A program made the translations under genes and the position numbers. Below the pieces are notes generated by a model. The model was not told the DNA's origin. It did no database searches and saw only the letters and a list, made by a program, of their open reading frames with translations. Below are positions 40,319-48,009 of a stretch of 64,000 nucleotides of DNA, one piece after another. The stretch's first letter is position 1. Each line of letters starts with the position of its first letter. The DNA comes from Streptomyces sp. NBC_00536 (GTDB lineage Bacteria; Actinomycetota; Actinomycetes; Streptomycetales; Streptomycetaceae), in contig NZ_CP107819.1 of assembly GCF_036346295.1 (NCBI RefSeq), positions 2,914,001 through 2,978,000 of the forward strand, in the 5' to 3' direction.

Positions 40319-40606
40319 GTGAAGAAGCTCGTCCGTTCCACCAAGTCCGGCGCCGCCGCCCTCGTGACCGCCCCCCTGGGAAAGCTGGCCGCCCAGGCGC
40401 TGCTCGCCCTCACGCTCGTCACGGCCGGCGCGGTGACGGTGGCGGACGACCCGTGGTCCACCTCCGCCGCCGCCCTGAAGGACGACCCGTGGTCCAGCGC
40501 CCCCGTCGCCCTGAAGGACGACCCGTGGTCCAGCGCCCCGGTCACCACGAAGGACGACCCGTGGTCCGCCGCCCCGGTCACGATGAAGGACGACCCGTGG
40601 AGCTGA
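40319..40606 (+). CDS. Small secreted peptide with five DDPWS repeats
   Basis: 95 residues from a GTG with AGGAG 6 nt upstream. A basic N-terminus (MKKLVRSTK) and a hydrophobic stretch (about 11-40) form a signal peptide or membrane anchor, with likely cleavage after AVTVA. The remainder is tandem 12-residue units of the form ALKDDPWSSAPV, five copies of DDPWS, the last at the C-terminus. The stop is 13 bp from the convergent stop of the second AfsR-like gene. I know no named family. The layout recalls AfsS, a small repeat protein controlled by AfsR in S. coelicolor, but AfsS has a different repeat and no signal peptide. A secreted signal, surface peptide or multi-core precursor are alternatives. 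Confidence 0.75.
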   Translation: MKKLVRSTKSGAAALVTAPLGKLAAQALLALTLVTAGAVTVADDPWSTSAAALKDDPWSSAPVALKDDPWSSAPVTTKDDPWSAAPVTMKDDPWS

Positions 40607-40619
40607 ACGCCCGCCGCCC

Positions 40620-43613
40620 TCAGGGCTGGACGAGCGTGAAGAACTCCGCCGGATCCAGCCCGCCGCCGCCTTCCCCGAGCAGTTCCAGCAGCCGCCGGGC
40701 CCGGCCCTGCCAGGACGGCGCACCGACCTCGGCGAAGAGGTCGGACGCGGCCTTGAAGCAGCCCGCCGCGCCGGACCGGTCACCGCGCACCGCACGGACC
40801 CCGCCGAGTGCGACACCGGCCCGCCCCTCCAGATAGCGGTCCGGAACCTTGGCCGCCGTCGCCAGCGCGTCGTCGAGGACCGCTTCGGCCTCGTCCATCC
40901 GCTCCAGGCACCACAGGGCCTCGCCCAGCACGCGCAGCGTGTGCGCCTCGCCCCGGCGGTCCCCGCTCGTGCGCACCAGTCCCAACGCCCGCCGGCACGC
41001 CTCTTCCGCGCGTTCCCCGTCGCGCTGGCTGATCAGGGCCTCGGCGAGCCGGACGACGCTCTGCGCCTCGCCCCGTACGGTGCCCAGGCCCCGGCTCCTG
41101 ACCACCGCTTCCGAGGACAGCACCAGGCTGGCCTGCGCGTTCCCCAGTTCCAGCTCGATCTGCGCCAGCAGGCCCAGCACATGGGCTTCCGCGTACTGGT
41201 CGCCGCCCGCCCGGAAGAGTTCCAGCGACTGGTGGCCCATCTCCCGGGCCCGGTCCAGGTCCCCCCGGTAGCGCCCGCACAGCGCGAGGTTGCGCAGGAC
41301 CAGGGCGCGGCCCTGGTCCTGGCCCTCCTCCTCGAACAGGCGCAGCGCGAGCTTGAGGTGCCCGACGGCGCCCTCGTGCTCCCAGGAGAGGATCCCCAGC
41401 GTGCCGAGGGAGTGCAGCATCACGGCCTCGCCGAGCCGGTCGCCGGTGCGGCGGGCGACCTCCAGGGACCGCTCGGCGCAGTAGCGCCAGTCGTCGAGGT
41501 AGTTGCGGTTCTGGAAGAGGGTGACGGTGGTCATCGTCAGGTCCCAGGCGTACGCGGCCTCGTCGTCCCGGGAGGTCTGGTCGACCAGGCCGGTGATGGC
41601 GACGCGTTCGGTCTCGAACCAGTCCATCGGGTCTTCCAGCAGGCTGTCCACGAGGTCGGCGGGCAGCGGGTGGAGTTGCGCCGGGCCGTGGATGACGGTG
41701 TAGTCCCCGCCGTAGATCCTGCGGTGGGCCTCCGCGGCGAGCCCCAGCCATGCCCCGGCCACCCGCCGGGTCGCGGCGCGCAGTTCCTGCGCGGCTTCCT
41801 CCTCCAGGGCCACTTCGCGGGCGAAGAGCCGGGGCAGGGCCTGGAAGCGGTAGCGGACGTGGCCGGTGGTGGCGCTCTGCGGTACGAGCAGCTGCGCGTC
41901 GACGAGTTCCTCGATGAGGTCCTCGGCGTCCAGCAGGTCGATGTCCAGCAGGGCGGCGCCGGCCCAGGCGGAGAAGTCGGGCACGTTGGCCGCGCCGAGC
42001 AGCCGGAACATCCGGGCGGTGGCGGACGGCAGGTCGCGGTAGCTGAGCCGCAGTCCGGCGCGGACCCCCCGTTCGTCGGGGCTGAGTTCGTCGAGCCTGC
42101 GGTGCTGGTCCTCCAGCCGGGAGACCAGGGTCCGCACCGGCCAGTGGGGTTTGGCGGCGAGCCGGGCCGCCGCGATCCGCAGGGCCAGCGGCAGCCGGTC
42201 GCAGAGCGCGCTGAGCCGGGCCGCCCCGGCCGGGTCGGCGGCGAGGCGGTCGTCACCGGCCACGCGGGAGAGCAGGGCGATCGCCTCGTCCTGGGCCAGG
42301 GCGCCGAGGTGCAGCGGTACGAAGGCGTAGTCACCGGCGAGCGCGCCGCCCATGGGGTCCCGGCTGGTGACCAGGACGCAGCAGCGTCCCGTGCCGGGCA
42401 GCAGGGGGCGGATCTGCTGGAAGGAGCGGGCGTTGTCGAGGAGGATCAGCACCCGGCGGCCGTCCAGGACGCTGCGGAAGAGCGCGGAGCGCTCGTTCTG
42501 GTCGGCGGGGATCTCCGGTCCGGGCACGCCGAGCGCGCGCAGGAACCGGTCGAGTACGGCGCCCGGGCGCAGCGGCGCCTCCTCGTCGTAGCCGCGCAGG
42601 TCGGCGTAGAGCTGGCCGTCGGGGAACCGGCCGCCGACCTGGTGGGCCCAGTGCACGGCGAGGGCGGTCTTGCCGACGCCGCCGATGCCGGTGACGGACC
42701 CGACGGGCAGGGCGGCGCCGTCGAGGTGGTCCAGCAGCCGGTCCAGGACGGCGAGTTCTGGTCCGCGTCCGGTGTAGGAGGCGACGTTGGAGGGCAGTTG
42801 GGCGGGCACGCTGCGCGGGGCGGCGGTGGCGGGCGGCGCGGGGGCGGGCGGCGGGTTCAGCTCGGGCGCGTCCGCGAGGATCCGCTCGTGGAGTTCCTGG
42901 AGGGCGGGGCCGGGCTCGATGCCGAGTTCTTCGTTGAGCAGCCGCCGGCCCTCGCGGTAGGTCTCCAGGGCCTCGGCCCGCCGCCCGGACCGGTAGTGGG
43001 CGAGCATCAGGTGGCCCTTGGCCTGCTCGCGGAGCGGGTGTTCGCGTACGAAGGCGGTGAGTTCGCCGGTGACCTCGCGGTGGTGGCCCAGCTCCAGGCG
43101 CAGCCCCATGTGCTCCTCGTACACGTCGAGGCGCAGTTCCGTGAGCCGGGCGGCCTCGGCCTCGACGCGTTCCGTGGTGATGCCCTCCAGCGCGGGGCCG
43201 CGCCACATGGCGAGGGCGTCACCGAAGTGGGCGCAGGCCTCCTCGGGGCGGCCGCCGCGGGCGGCCTCCCGTCCCAGCTCGGCGAGTTCCTCGAACTCGA
43301 CCGCGTCGATGCGGTGTTCTCCGGCGAACAGCATGTAGCCGGGGTGGCTGGTGACGAGGAGGTCCCCTGCGCCGACGGCCGCCTTGAGGGTCTTGCGCAG
43401 GGCGGAGACGCAGATGGCGATCTGGTTGCGCGCGGTCGCGGGCGGGTTCCCGTACCAGACGGCGTCCGCGAGGGTGTCGACGGACACGATCCGGTTGGGG
43501 GCGAGGAGCAGCATGGACATGATGGTGCGCTGACGGGCACCCGTGAGGTTCACCGGTATCCCGTCGGCACTGATGTCCAGGGGACCCAGGATCCGGAACA
43601 CCACCTGATGCAC
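40620..43613 (-). CDS. AfsR-type regulator (SARP-BTAD-NB-ARC-TPR)
   Basis: 997 residues, the usual size for AfsR. The GTG start has GGGGAGG 6 nt upstream. An OmpR-like HTH (about 8-90, FRILGPLDI) and BTAD (about 95-245) precede the NTPase with P-loop GIGGVGKTA near residue 308 and VLILLDNA as Walker B. TPR repeats occupy about 700-990. In S. coelicolor AfsR is phosphorylated by AfsK and activates afsS; no Ser/Thr kinase with an extracellular PQQ domain is present here, so this is probably a cluster-level paralogue. A perfect 16-bp palindrome lies 101-116 bp upstream and is shared with other genes in the window. Confidence 0.94.
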   Translation of the reverse strand: MHQVVFRILGPLDISADGIPVNLTGARQRTIMSMLLLAPNRIVSVDTLADAVWYGNPPATARNQIAICVSALRKTLKAAVGAGDLLVTSHPGYMLFAGEHRIDAVEFEELAELGREAARGGRPEEACAHFGDALAMWRGPALEGITTERVEAEAARLTELRLDVYEEHMGLRLELGHHREVTGELTAFVREHPLREQAKGHLMLAHYRSGRRAEALETYREGRRLLNEELGIEPGPALQELHERILADAPELNPPPAPAPPATAAPRSVPAQLPSNVASYTGRGPELAVLDRLLDHLDGAALPVGSVTGIGGVGKTALAVHWAHQVGGRFPDGQLYADLRGYDEEAPLRPGAVLDRFLRALGVPGPEIPADQNERSALFRSVLDGRRVLILLDNARSFQQIRPLLPGTGRCCVLVTSRDPMGGALAGDYAFVPLHLGALAQDEAIALLSRVAGDDRLAADPAGAARLSALCDRLPLALRIAAARLAAKPHWPVRTLVSRLEDQHRRLDELSPDERGVRAGLRLSYRDLPSATARMFRLLGAANVPDFSAWAGAALLDIDLLDAEDLIEELVDAQLLVPQSATTGHVRYRFQALPRLFAREVALEEEAAQELRAATRRVAGAWLGLAAEAHRRIYGGDYTVIHGPAQLHPLPADLVDSLLEDPMDWFETERVAITGLVDQTSRDDEAAYAWDLTMTTVTLFQNRNYLDDWRYCAERSLEVARRTGDRLGEAVMLHSLGTLGILSWEHEGAVGHLKLALRLFEEEGQDQGRALVLRNLALCGRYRGDLDRAREMGHQSLELFRAGGDQYAEAHVLGLLAQIELELGNAQASLVLSSEAVVRSRGLGTVRGEAQSVVRLAEALISQRDGERAEEACRRALGLVRTSGDRRGEAHTLRVLGEALWCLERMDEAEAVLDDALATAAKVPDRYLEGRAGVALGGVRAVRGDRSGAAGCFKAASDLFAEVGAPSWQGRARRLLELLGEGGGGLDPAEFFTLVQP

Positions 43614-43713
43614 GAGCTGCCTCCCCGTCCTGCGGCCGCGGCCGGTGTCACGCGGCCCGGTTCATGCCGCTTTTGTCTTGATTAGCAGTGCGCGTGGGGG
43701 GCGGCAACGCGGG

Positions 43714-43729
43714 TGGCAGCAAGCTGCCA
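43714..43729. promoter_or_regulatory. Perfect 16-bp palindrome TGGCAGCAAGCTGCCA
   Basis: Complete two-fold symmetry around AA/TT, apart from the centre. It is positioned 101-116 bp upstream of the AfsR-type start. The same 14-bp core occurs at 49249-49262 upstream of the KS-like gene. Confidence 0.65.
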
Positions 43730-43749
43730 GTGGCGCACTCGGCGCCTGG

Positions 43750-43959
43750 TCACGGCCTGGCCCGCCAGGAGACGGGCGGGAACGGTTCGGCCCGGTCCCA
43801 GCCCGCGGCGGTGGGACCGGCTTCGGGTTCCGGGGCGGCGGGGGCCGCCAGGCGGGTGAGCAGCGCCGTGACGGCGGCGATCTCCTCGGCGGTGGGGGCG
43901 CCTCGGATGATCTCGATCAGGGTGGGGCCGAGCGGCCCGTCGAGTGCCGGTACCGGCAT
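43750..43959 (-). CDS. Acyl-CoA carboxylase epsilon subunit
   Basis: 69 residues, typical for the small epsilon subunits of actinomycete acyl-CoA carboxylases. It has IRGAPTAEEIAAVTALLTRL and a C-terminal Trp-containing segment (GWDRAEPF). It begins 11 bp after the beta-subunit stop, with GGAG 7 nt before its ATG. Epsilon subunits stimulate assembly of the biotin-carrying alpha chain with beta. No alpha/BCCP gene is in the window, so it must use a housekeeping AccA. Confidence 0.85.
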   Translation of the reverse strand: MPVPALDGPLGPTLIEIIRGAPTAEEIAAVTALLTRLAAPAAPEPEAGPTAAGWDRAEPFPPVSWRARP

Positions 43960-43970
43960 GGTGCGTCTCC

Positions 43971-45518
43971 TCACATCGGGGGGTTGCCGTGCTTGCGGGA
44001 GGGCAGGGGGGCGTGTTTGGCGCGGAGCATGGCCAGCGCGCCGATGAGTGCGGAGCGGGTGTCGGCGGGGTCGATGACGTCGTCGACGAGGCCGCGTTCG
44101 GCCGCGTAGTAGGGGTGCATCAGCTCGGCCTGGTACTCCTTGACCAGCTGGGCGCGCATCGCATCGGGGTCGTCGGCGGCCTGGATCTGCCGCCGGAAGA
44201 CCACGTTGGCCGCGCCTTCGGCGCCCATGACGGCGATCTCGTTGGAGGGCCAGGCGAGGGACAGGTCCGTGCCGATGGAGCGGGAGTCCATCACGATGTA
44301 GGCGCCGCCGTAGGCCTTGCGCAGGATCACCTGGACCCGGGGCACCGTGGCGTTGCAGTAGGCGTACAGCAGTTTGGCGCCGTGCCGGATGATCCCGCCG
44401 TGCTCCTGGTCGACACCGGGCAGGAACCCCGGTACGTCGACGAGGGTGACCAGCGGGATGTTGAAGGAGTCGCACATCTGGACGAAGCGCGCGGCCTTCT
44501 CCGACGCCCGGATGTCGAGCACCCCGGCGAAGGACTGCGGCTGGTTGGCGACGATGCCGACGACCTGGCCGCCGAGCCGCGCGAGCACCGTGAGGACGCT
44601 GGTGGCCCAGCGTTCGTGGACCTCCATGTACTCGCCGTGGTCGACGAGTTCACCGATCACGCCCCGCATGTCGTACGGGCGGCTGCCGTCGACCGGGACC
44701 AGGTCGAGCAGCCGCTCGCAGCGGCGGTCGGCGGGGTCGTCGGCGGGCGCGCCGGGCGGCAGCTCCTTGTTGTTGGCCGGCAGCATCGAGAGCAGGTAGC
44801 GCACCTCCGCGATGCAGCTCTCCTCGTCGTCGTAGGCGAAGTGCGCGACGCCCGAGACCTCCGCGTGCACGTCGGCGCCGCCGAGGCCGTTCTGGGTGAT
44901 CTCCTCCCCCGTGACCGCCTTCACCACGTCGGGTCCGGTGATGAACATCTGCGAGGTGTCGCGCACCATGAAGACGAAGTCGGTCAGGGCGGGGCTGTAG
45001 GCGGCGCCGCCCGCGCACGGTCCGAGCATCACGCTGATCTGCGGGATGACCCCCGAGGCCCGGGTGTTGCGCTGGAAGATGCCGCCGTACCCGGCCAGGG
45101 CGCTGACGCCCTCCTGGATACGGGCCCCCGCGCCGTCGTTCAGCGACACCAGGGGAGCACCGGCGGCGAGGGCGAGGTCCATGACCTTGTGGATCTTGGC
45201 GGCGTGGGCCTCGCCCAGCGCCCCGCCGAAGATCCGGAAGTCGTGGGCGAAGGCGAAGACCGTACGGCCCTCCACCGTGCCCCAGCCCGTGATCACACCG
45301 TCCGTGTAGGGCTTCTTCGCCTCCAGGCCGAACCCGGTGGCCCGGTGCCTGCGCAGCTGTTCGACCTCGGTGAAGGACCCCTCGTCGAAGAGGAGGGCGA
45401 GGCGCTCGCGGGCGGTGAGCTTGCCCCGGCGGTGCTGCGCCTCGGTGCCCTGCTCCCCTCCCGTCAGGACCTCTTCGCGGATCAGCGTGAGCTCGCCGAC
45501 CCTTTCCTGCATCGTCAT
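43971..45518 (-). CDS. Acyl-CoA carboxylase beta (carboxyltransferase) subunit, AccB/PccB type
   Basis: 515 residues from the ATG at 45518 with GGAGAGGAG 6 nt upstream (a TTG two codons earlier is less likely). Both crotonase-fold halves are present: LNDGAGARIQEGV and GPCAGGAAYSPAL form the N-terminal oxyanion region, and VDVPGFLPGVDQEHGGIIRHGAKLL and RKAYGGAYIVM the C-terminal one. It carboxylates acetyl-, propionyl- or longer acyl-CoA to give extender units. It follows the polyprenyl synthase gene after 48 bp and precedes the epsilon subunit, so the three form one operon. Confidence 0.95.
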   Translation of the reverse strand: MTMQERVGELTLIREEVLTGGEQGTEAQHRRGKLTARERLALLFDEGSFTEVEQLRRHRATGFGLEAKKPYTDGVITGWGTVEGRTVFAFAHDFRIFGGALGEAHAAKIHKVMDLALAAGAPLVSLNDGAGARIQEGVSALAGYGGIFQRNTRASGVIPQISVMLGPCAGGAAYSPALTDFVFMVRDTSQMFITGPDVVKAVTGEEITQNGLGGADVHAEVSGVAHFAYDDEESCIAEVRYLLSMLPANNKELPPGAPADDPADRRCERLLDLVPVDGSRPYDMRGVIGELVDHGEYMEVHERWATSVLTVLARLGGQVVGIVANQPQSFAGVLDIRASEKAARFVQMCDSFNIPLVTLVDVPGFLPGVDQEHGGIIRHGAKLLYAYCNATVPRVQVILRKAYGGAYIVMDSRSIGTDLSLAWPSNEIAVMGAEGAANVVFRRQIQAADDPDAMRAQLVKEYQAELMHPYYAAERGLVDDVIDPADTRSALIGALAMLRAKHAPLPSRKHGNPPM

Positions 45519-45566
45519 GGCCAACTCCTCTCCTGTGTCAGCTGTGGTGCGATCTGGGCTGGTGTG

Positions 45567-46619
45567 TCAGCTGGTTCTGAACGCGACGAAGTCGCAGAGG
45601 GCGTCCAGCGCCCGGCGTGCCGTGCAGCGCGGAAGGAGCCCGAGCGCGTCCCGGGCGACCGCCAGCCGCTGGTGCATGATCGCCTCGGCGCGGGCCGTGG
45701 CGGGTGCGTCGGTGAACAGCTCCAGGGCCCGGCGGTGCGCGGCCGGGTCGGTCACCGGGCCGTCGGCGAGCAGGGCCCGCAGCTCCGCGTTGCCGGGATC
45801 CCGGTCGGCCAGGGCGAGCAGGACCGGCAGGCTCGGCACGCCTGCCAGCAGGTCCTTGCCCCGCTCCTTGCCGGTGGCCTCGGCCGGTGCGGCCAGGTCG
45901 AGGAGGTCGTCGGCGATCTGGAAGGCGGCGCCGAGGTGCTCCCCGTACTCCGTCAGGGCGCGGACGTACGGTTCGGGCGCCTCGGCCTGGAGCGCGCCGA
46001 TGCCCAGCGACATCGACAGCAGGGCGGCCGTCTTGCCCGCGGTCACCTGGAAGTAGTGGCTGACCGGGTCCTCGTCGGGGGCGGGTCCGGTCAGCTCGCG
46101 CAGCTGTCCGGCCACGAGCCGCCCGGCGGTCTCCGCGTTCAGCCGCAGGGCGTGCGGTCCGAGGTCGGCGGCGAGCTGGGCGGACCTGGCGAGCAGCCAG
46201 TCGCCGCCGAACACCGCCGTGCGGTGTCCCCAGCGCACGTTGGCGCTGGGGACGCCGTGCCGGGTCGCGGCCTCGTCCATGACGTCGTCGTGGTAGAGCG
46301 AGGAGAGGTGGACCAGTTCGGCGATGACGGCCGCCTGGAGCACTCCGTGGCGCCACGGGTCGCCGAACTCGGCGCCGAGCAGGACCAGTACCGGACGCAT
46401 CCGCTTGCCCCCGGCGGCGGCGAGGTGCCCGGTGAGGTCGGCTATCCGGGGGTCGTCGGCGCCACGGGCGCTGTCCTGGAGCAGCTTCTCCGCACCGGCC
46501 AGCGCCTCGCCCAGCCGGCTCTCGAACTCCGGGTCGTCCAGGCGGAGTCGGCCGAGCACACCGCTGTCCGCCGCCGCCCGCTCGGCCATGACGGCCGATT
46601 GCACAGGAATACGACCCAC
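45567..46619 (-). CDS. Trans-polyprenyl diphosphate synthase
   Basis: 350 residues from a GTG with GGGGGA 6 nt upstream; a later ATG (46589) is possible. It has the first Asp-rich motif LYHDDVMDEA, GGKRMRP for isopentenyl-PP binding, GGDWLLARS, and the second Asp-rich motif QIADDLLD. Bulky residues are absent just before the first DDxxD (SSLYHDD), so a chain longer than C15 is possible. It is the first gene of an operon with the carboxylase subunits. The promoter region is shared with the divergent secreted-protein gene and holds two copies of the palindrome. Confidence 0.95.
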   Translation of the reverse strand: MGRIPVQSAVMAERAAADSGVLGRLRLDDPEFESRLGEALAGAEKLLQDSARGADDPRIADLTGHLAAAGGKRMRPVLVLLGAEFGDPWRHGVLQAAVIAELVHLSSLYHDDVMDEAATRHGVPSANVRWGHRTAVFGGDWLLARSAQLAADLGPHALRLNAETAGRLVAGQLRELTGPAPDEDPVSHYFQVTAGKTAALLSMSLGIGALQAEAPEPYVRALTEYGEHLGAAFQIADDLLDLAAPAEATGKERGKDLLAGVPSLPVLLALADRDPGNAELRALLADGPVTDPAAHRRALELFTDAPATARAEAIMHQRLAVARDALGLLPRCTARRALDALCDFVAFRTS

Positions 46620-46714
46620 GAGGAATCCCCCACCTCACGACGGAACGCCATTCGCCGTCCGAACGGCGACTCCGCGGAACTCTGCCACCGCCTCCGAGCA
46701 CGGCCCAAGGGAAT

Positions 46715-46730
46715 TGGCATGAAGGTGCCA
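46715..46730. promoter_or_regulatory. Palindrome copy TGGCATGAAGGTGCCA upstream of polyprenyl synthase
   Basis: 13 of 16 positions match TGGCAGCAAGCTGCCA, and the TGGCA/TGCCA arms are perfect. It lies 96-111 bp upstream of the polyprenyl synthase start, the same spacing as the copies before the AfsR-type and KS-like genes. Confidence 0.55.
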
Positions 46731-46762
46731 CGGGCGCCGGATCCGGAGACGGGCCAGCTCAG

Positions 46763-46778
46763 TGCCATCTTCCTGCCA
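46763..46778. promoter_or_regulatory. Palindrome copy upstream of the secreted-protein gene
   Basis: On the minus strand it reads TGGCAGGAAGATGGCA, 13 of 16 matches. It lies 87-102 bp upstream of the secreted-protein start and 48 bp centre to centre from the copy at 46715, so each divergent gene has its own site. Confidence 0.5.
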
Positions 46779-46864
46779 ACATCGTCGCGGCCGACTCGGC
46801 TCCCGATAACCGTGGTTAAGCTCTCGGATCGAGGAACTAAGGCAATATCAAGGGGAATTGAAAA

Positions 46865-47536
46865 ATGCGCATCGCAACCGTCGTCACCGCCTCGGCCGGC
46901 CTGCTGGCCCTCATGGGTGGCACCGCCGTCGCGGCCCCGGCCGACACCTCGGCCCCGGCCCCGGCCGACCGGAAGTGCGAGGGCGTCAAGCTGTCCGGGT
47001 CGCTGCCCCTGCCGCCCGCGGGCATGGCCGTACAGCAGCAGGTCACGATCGGCGAGGACTGCAAGCCCGTGCTGGGCGAGGTCCGCTACGTGCCCGCCAC
47101 CGGGCAGAGCGCGAAGAACGCGGTGGCCGCCGCGCCCGCCGCCACCGCCGAGGCCGCCGGCAGCCGGACGGTCCGCAGCTGGAACGAGATGTACGACTGC
47201 TGCAACATCCGGATGACCGGCCTGTACACGAACTCCACCTGGGACACGGTGGGCGGCCAGGTCACCAACGCCGCGAGCACGGCCCGCCAGGAGTGGAACC
47301 GCGAGCCGTGGAACGCGGGCTGGTCGCTGAAGTCGTCGAGCGCCACGGGCGACGCGAACTACGCGGCCCACGCGGACTTCACGTACAAGGGCATCTTCGA
47401 CCTCTCCGGCGACCGGTACGCGAACTCCCACCACACGTACGTGAAGCTGAACGGCGACGGAACCTCCACCTGCACCTTCGACGTGGAGCTGAAGAGCACC
47501 TTCATCGGCTGGAACTGGCAGCGCGGCTGCGCGTGA
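46865..47536 (+). CDS. Secreted protein of unknown function, Cys-containing
   Basis: 223 residues. The signal peptide (MRIATVVTASAGLLALMGGT, then AVAAPA) predicts cleavage near residue 24. The mature protein has a charged N-terminal part, an Ala-rich linker (about 77-97), and a Trp/Asn-rich C-terminal domain with MYDCCNIRMTG, WNREPWNAGW and a final CA. There are six Cys in the mature part, which could form disulfides. AAGGGG precedes the ATG. I do not recognise a family. It is divergent from the prenyl/carboxylase operon. Confidence 0.8.
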   Translation: MRIATVVTASAGLLALMGGTAVAAPADTSAPAPADRKCEGVKLSGSLPLPPAGMAVQQQVTIGEDCKPVLGEVRYVPATGQSAKNAVAAAPAATAEAAGSRTVRSWNEMYDCCNIRMTGLYTNSTWDTVGGQVTNAASTARQEWNREPWNAGWSLKSSSATGDANYAAHADFTYKGIFDLSGDRYANSHHTYVKLNGDGTSTCTFDVELKSTFIGWNWQRGCA

Positions 47537-47550
47537 GCCGTCCGCGGACC

Positions 47551-47588
47551 GGGGTGGCGCCCGCCGGAGCACCGGCCGGCGCCACCCC
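47551..47588. terminator. Bidirectional terminator between convergent genes
   Basis: An 11-bp stem (GGGGTGGCGCC with GGCGCCACCCC) and a 16-nt loop that can itself pair lie 14 bp after the secreted-protein stop and 8 bp before the DsrE-like stop. Confidence 0.75.
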
Positions 47589-47595
47589 GGACGCG

Positions 47596-48009
47596 TCAGT
47601 GCCACATCACGCGCACGGAGGGGTCGAGGATCCAGCCGGCCACCTCGTCCATGCCGGTGATCCGCGTCCCCCCGCGGAGCGCCTCCGCGTCGAGGCCGCG
47701 CTCCGCCAGCGAGAACCGGTCGGCGGCCAGCAGCCCGCCCTCCCGCTGGAACCGGTCGATGTCGGTGTCCCGCCCGGGCACCGCGAGCACCACTCCCCCC
47801 TGGACCAGGAAGAGCATGACGGAGTTGCCCATGAGCACCTGTGTGACGGCCTCACTGCGGAAACCGTCGGCCCGGCCCTCGCCGCCCTCCTCTGCGCTGT
47901 TCTCCACGAACAGCAACCGCGGCGCGCCCGCGGCGCGGTCCGCCCAGTCCTCCCCGTCCCCCCTGGAGGCCGGTCCGGTGTCCGGTCCGGCGGCGGTGTT
48001 CATGCTCAT
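47596..48009 (-). CDS. DsrE-family-like small protein
   Basis: 137 residues. The core LLFVENSAEEGG, then AVTQVLMGNSVMLFLVQGGV and GWILDPSVRVMWH, resembles the Rossmann-like DsrE/DsrH/TusB fold: a nucleotide-binding-like alpha/beta protein that in sulfur relay carries a Cys. No Cys is visible here, so sulfur transfer is doubtful. The start ATG overlaps the KS-like stop (ATGA), which predicts joint function. Family assignment is tentative. Confidence 0.7.
   Translation of the reverse strand: MSMNTAAGPDTGPASRGDGEDWADRAAGAPRLLFVENSAEEGGEGRADGFRSEAVTQVLMGNSVMLFLVQGGVVLAVPGRDTDIDRFQREGGLLAADRFSLAERGLDAEALRGGTRITGMDEVAGWILDPSVRVMWH

Noticed and set aside
40450..40606. DDPWS repeats as a graspetide (omega-ester peptide) multi-core precursor
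   Set aside because: No ATP-grasp enzyme gene is nearby, the precursor has an N-terminal signal-like segment, and Thr/Glu-rich core motifs are absent.
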